NCBI RefSeq assembly: GCF_963855985.1
Contig: NC_087092.1
Span: 15,190,001-15,254,000, forward strand
Reading direction: 5' to 3'
Source of the DNA: Ostrinia nubilalis
Lineage: Eukaryota; Arthropoda; Insecta; Lepidoptera; Crambidae
DNA length: 64,000 nucleotides
The notes under the pieces were generated by a model. It made no database searches. It was given only the letters and a program-made list of their open reading frames with translations, and had not been told where the DNA came from. Shown here one piece after another: positions 59,852 to 64,000 of the stretch. Both the position numbers and the translations under genes were made by a program. Numbering within the stretch: the first letter of the stretch is position 1; each line of letters opens with the position of its first letter.

Positions 59852-60413
59852 TATAAAATCTATTAGATATTCCGTTACTTTTGATAGGTATAGATATAAT
59901 TACCTGCTTATATGATACACCGACTCAGTAGGACCACAGAATACATGTAGGATCAAGTTGTGTGCCATAACTTATTCTTATCGAGGCATTCAATCAATTT
60001 TAGACATCATTATGTCGTCTGAAATCATCGATAAGATCTTGGTGCGCATCCCACGCACAAACCAAACTGGTTAATACGTAATAATATTTTTAGTCACTAG
60101 TCATCCACATACACACACCCCGTCAATATTAATGTAAATAAATTGCTGTGTACTGGCCTTCATCAATATACACATTTATGACTTCATTTATATTTTTAAA
60201 CAAATAACAAAATAGTCCCTATAACAACTGAATAAGATTCAATATTTAGCTAGTTGTTCCGTCGCAATACTTTGTGTAAATTATAATAATAATGTTATTT
60301 CCTTGATTACTTTTGTAAATCGAAAGACAATTTAATATGACTACACAGACAGAAGCTTACAATTCACCAGAGTAGACCCTTCACCAGTAAGACCCTTCAC
60401 CAGTAAGATTAAA
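59852..60413. other. Upstream region of GR-G
   Basis: AT-rich 5' flank without a recognised promoter motif. A short imperfect tandem (AGACCCTTCACCAGTA) lies at 60374-60405, just before the GR-G start codon. Confidence 0.4.
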
Positions 60414-63400
60414 ATGAATCACTCTTTATTACCCCTTGAAAATTTCAAAGCACTACATTTTTTGTGTAAAATAGAAAAGTTCTTGAATGTCCATCGCGAC
60501 TTTATTTATTTAAAACCAAAAAAACAATGTTTTGTCATCTTCCTCATTTTATTCGACATCTCCGTATGTGTTGTAATGTGTGCACAAAGCTTAATTTTAA
60601 TGACTGATTACTTACCTTCGGTTCCTTATAATTTGATATGCTTTCAAGTTATGTATTTGGTGCATAGCATTCTATACATTTCATATTTTGGACCAGGCTT
60701 TGGTTCAGAATTCAAAAAACTCCTCACTAGTTTGTGGAGCGCTCATCAAATTTTACATTACGAATTGTTAAAACATAAAATTTTGTCAGAGTTGAAAAGC
60801 AAGTGTGTTTTGATAGTGTGTGCTGTATGCATCCTTCGGTTAGCTCCAACTATACTACATATAATAGTCCGGGAAAGTGGTCCAGTTCCAATATTGTATA
60901 TAATCCAACACGATATGATCCGCGTTTTGTCAGAGCTGCGATACGTGACCAGCGTAATTCTGTACAACTCTATACTTATCATTATCAAATGTATGATCCA
61001 GTGTCTAATTGCGTCAGTCAAAATAGTTCCTATTGAAGAAAATTTGAATATCCTAGTCACTGCCTATCAACACTTGTTTGTATCTACTCAGTATTTAAGA
61101 AAATGCTTTAGTCATCAAGTAAGTACCTACCTACTAAACGATTCGTGTTCGTCAGTTTATTCGTTTTATTGATTATTTTCGTTAAATCACAGTAACTGTT
61201 GCTGTCTCCGATTCAATTTCTGAAATTAAAATTGTTTGCATGGTCTTAAATAAATATTTTTAACATCTTTTTTGTTACAGGTACTGTTGTCAATGTCAAT
61301 TGCAATAATACACTTCATATTTTTGAGTCATAAAGTGATTAAGTATAGTCTGAATGAAGTACGATTTTTAATTGCATCATATTATTATAATATTTGTCAT
61401 CCATAATTTAGGTAGAGTAATATCGAGGTTACATTTTAGGTTGGTTTGCCTTCATTTTCACCTCACTTGCCCGTCAACCTAATTGTTTACACTTCCTGTA
61501 TAATACTGAGTTCTAAGTTCGGGCAAGGAGTCCAGAATGAAGCGTCGAACCTGAAACGAATCTTGGCCTCTCTTTGCTGCAAAGCTTCCTCAGGTAAAAT
61601 AACTCTATTGGTATGAAGTAACTTGAACCTCCCTACAAGGTTCAAATTAATTGTTAAAACTAAGGCTGAATTGCGCCACCTAACTTGAACAGTTGTAGTT
61701 CTTGCAACTCACGAAGACGAGTGAGCTTTACTTGTGTGTTTACGTGTACACTCACCGTCAAAGACGTTGTTGTGACAACAAAAACATCTTAAAACTTTAT
61801 TTTAAAATATGATAGTCAAAATATACCCTATCACTATATCATCATCATCTCAGCCATAGGACGTCCACAGCTGAACATAGGCCTCCCCCAATGCTTTCCA
61901 TGCTGCCCGGTTGGTAGCGGCCTGCGTCCAGCGCCTTCCTGCTACCTACCTTTATGATGTCGTCGGTCCACCTTGTTGGTGGACGTCTCACGCTGCGTTT
62001 TCCGGTACGCGGCCTCCACTCCAGAACCATGCTGCCCCATCGGCCGTCGGTTCTATGCCCATTGCCACTTCAGCTTGCTAATCCATCGGGCTATGTCAGC
62101 TACTTTAGTTCGTTTAGGGATCTCCTCATTTCCGATTCGATCTCGTAAAGAAACACCGAGCATATCTCTCTCCATAGCACGCTGTGCAACTTTGAGCTTC
62201 TGTATAAGGCCTATAGTGAGAGGCCACGTTTCGTTCTATCACTATAAGTTAAGGATTATTTTCCTATCAAGAAGTACTTATGACCACTACGCTTGATTAG
62301 ATACGATTGAACTATTTATTTGCATCCAATTACATAGTTTTGAACACCCAAACTCCAAAATAGGTAAGGCGGTTATCACACTGCGCCGCGCTCCGCCGCG
62401 GAGCGCGTGATTTCATATAATAAATCCCGCGCGCAGACGCGTTGTCTGTGTATTGTGCCGCGCGTGTTTTCTATACAAACTAAGGTCCTTGCATAATCCT
62501 CCCAACTAATATTATAAATGCGAAAGTAACTCTGTCTGTCTGTCTGTCTGTTACGCTTTCCCGCTTAAACCTCGCAACCGATTTTGATGAAATTTGGCAT
62601 AGAGATAGTTTGAGTCCCGGGAAAGAACATAGGATAGTTTTTATCCCGGTTTTTGAAACAGGGACGCGCGCGATAAAGTTTTTCTGTGACAGACAAAATT
62701 CCACGCGGGCGAAGCCGCGGGCGGAAAGCTAGTTATAACATAATGATTAAATCTGTCGTCCCGCGTACCGGCGGAGCGCGGCGCAGTGTGATAACCGCCT
62801 AATAGGTGAATACCGCGGAGACTAAGATTGATTAAGCATAAAAACGAAATCGGGCGATTAACACGTGAATACGAAAAGTGACTTCAGCGATCAAATCGCT
62901 TGCATGTCGTTGGAGTTTGGGTTGTTACGTGAATACGGCTACTGATGATTTTGGTTATCTTAGACGCTGACGACTGTACATGCATATAATGATTAGTGAG
63001 CGAGCCCCACCACATATGTACACTTGTACAGCTCACTCACCTTCGTGAATTGCAACAACTAAAACTATAACATTAAGGCCCAGAACAGACCGTGAAACGC
63101 AACTGCAACTGCTAGTTACTTTTGAGTTGCATCTAAGTTTCTGCCATAGCGTCCGTTGAGAGACCACACATGACGCGACCAGTTTGAAACTTTCAGTTTC
63201 AGTTTCATTCATCAGAATCATCAGAAAGTTGCTGTTTCGTTGCAGTTGCGTTTCAGCGTCTAGTCTGTTCTGGGCCTAACCGGTGTTTTTTGTATGGAGT
63301 TTGACAGATTTGTGACGTTTGTCATTATTGATTTTTTCATGAAATTCAGCGTTTCATTCAGAATTCAGTTTTTTATTTACCTAAATTGTTAATAATTTAT

Positions 63401-63613
63401 TATAATGTCGTTATTAACTTCATACTCTGTTACCCAGACCCAAAGATGGCGAACAACAAAGAACTAAAGGCGTTCCAGCGACTGGTATCCCTGAAACCGC
63501 TGGATGTCTCCCTGATGAAGACTCTACCAGCCGGTATGTGCCTGCTGCCAGCCGGGATGTCCCTGATCGCCAGCCACATCATCATGATTTTACAATTTAA
63601 TAACGATATATAA
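60414..63613 (+). CDS. GR-G: gustatory receptor, 370 aa, four exons
   Basis: Exons: 60414-61118, 61281-61358, 61440-61593 and 63438-63613 (1,113 nt; phases 0, 0, 1; GT/AG borders). Starts MNHSLLPLENFKALHFLCKI and carries EKFLNVHRDFIYLKPKK, SYFGPGFGSEFKKLLTSLW and LRKCFSHQ at the exon 1 end. Exon 2 gives a membrane span (IAIIHFIFLSHKV), exon 3 VQNEASNLKRILAS, exon 4 ends SHIIMILQFNNDI. The last motif keeps the family QF but has SH where the paralogues have NY. It is the most diverged complete member and has the only large intron among intact genes, 1.84 kb before exon 4, filled with an RTE-like fragment, a hAT MITE with a Helitron inside, and a further MITE. No inactivating change seen. Ligand unknown. 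Confidence 0.88.
61838..62235 (-). mobile_element. RTE-like retrotransposon 3' end in GR-G intron 3
   Basis: Minus-strand codons for KLKVAQRAMERDMLGVSLRD, IPKRTKVADIARWISKLKWQ and RPRTGKRSVRRPPTRWTDDI, followed after a frame break by the usual short tail and ATGATGATG-like end. It reaches further upstream in the polymerase than the other copies. Confidence 0.8.
62367..62800. mobile_element. MITE with AGGCGGTTATCACACTG ends, hAT-like
   Basis: Inverted GC-rich ends AGGCGGTTATCACACTGCGC are flanked by a near-perfect 8-bp duplication (AATAGGTA / AATAGGTG). Split internally by a Helitron-like repeat. Lies in GR-G intron 3. Confidence 0.8.
62498..62732 (+). mobile_element. Helitron-like repeat nested in the 62367 MITE
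   Basis: Begins TC (62498), contains ACTAATATTATAAATGCGAA, (TCTG)n and GGCGAAGCCGCGGGCGGAAA, and ends CTAG (62729-62732) followed by T. The base before it is A, so the A|T insertion rule of Helitrons is met. Confidence 0.75.
63076..63277. mobile_element. MITE with AGGCCCAGAACAGAC ends
   Basis: Inverted ends AGGCCCAGAACAGACCG / CTAGTCTGTTCTGGGCCT with inner GAAACGCAACTGCAAC pairs. It appears to be inserted in a GTTGCACC-family MITE, whose CCGGTGTTTTTTGTATGGAG block follows at 63281. It ends 160 bp before GR-G exon 4. Confidence 0.75.
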
Positions 63614-64000
63614 AAACTTTAGTGGGTTTTGAGTGTGATAGATATTGGTTAACACGTGTTTTTTCTTAGCTCAAGTAGCACCCTGATTTAGAATGACGTT
63701 TTTAAGCAGCTTTTAATATGTATCAAACTCGTATCAATGTGAAGTGTGTTATTAATTTAAGTAAATTACCTACATATTTTAAATTTTAATAGCTTTGAAC
63801 ACTTAATTTGTACGAGTATAAGTAATTAAATTTTTAAATCAACAAAGGCGTATAAGTGTGATAATAGAGTAGGTAAGTACTTCTAAGCTTTAACTGCCAT
63901 TATTTTCAGAACATGTTAAGTGCGACGCTTTTTCTTTTGACCCAACTGCGCGACGCAAAGGATGTCCTAACTAATTTATCCTCATAAGACACGTGTAGTG
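63614..64000. other. 3' flank of GR-G, no gene seen
   Basis: AT-rich sequence to the window edge. No further receptor exon recognised. Confidence 0.5.

Overview
The window is animal nuclear DNA, almost certainly from a moth or butterfly. It is AT-rich, its genes carry introns, and it is packed with repeats of lepidopteran type. The only recognisable host genes form a cluster of insect gustatory receptors (7tm_7 family, seven-pass membrane chemoreceptors). Gene names GR-A to GR-G are labels used here only. All ligands are unknown.

Receptor genes. GR-A, B, C, D and E lie on the minus strand between 1 and 20.4 kb. GR-F (30.2-38.3 kb) and GR-G (60.4-63.6 kb) lie on the plus strand. All share one four-exon plan: a long exon 1 (about 235-239 codons), a 78-nt exon 2, a 151-157-nt exon 3 and a 176-nt exon 4, with intron phases 0, 0 and 1. 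B, C, D, E and G can be assembled as intact proteins of 370-373 residues. GR-A is cut by a transposon in exon 1 and runs off the left edge. GR-F has lost its first ~80 codons and is also split by a 3.7-kb element. B+C and D+E are the two copies of a tandem segmental duplication (about 3.82-10.51 kb and 13.75-21.31 kb).

Layout. 0-3.1 kb: GR-A with a 1.7-kb transposon inside it. 3.2-10.5 kb: a hAT-type MITE, then duplication copy 1. 10.5-13.75 kb: spacer with a decayed LTR-retrotransposon gag fragment, a TA-flanked element and a hAT MITE nested in another MITE. 13.75-21.3 kb: duplication copy 2, with a new MITE in GR-E. 21.3-30.2 kb: repeats only. 30.2-38.3 kb: GR-F remnant with nested transposons. 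38.3-47.6 kb: repeats, a hAT element carrying a reverse-transcriptase fragment, and one isolated THAP-domain exon. 47.6-53.1 kb: an R1-clade non-LTR retrotransposon abutting half of a ZMYM1-like hAT transposase gene. 53.1-60.4 kb: repeats and a decayed Tc1/pogo-like element. 60.4-63.6 kb: GR-G.

The main result is a young receptor array in which one duplicate pair (C/E) differs almost only at amino-acid-changing sites in exon 1, while other members have been broken by mobile elements. I saw no CRISPR, tRNA, rRNA, operon or new enzymatic system. Exon limits come from reading splice signals and paralogue alignment by eye; no search was run.
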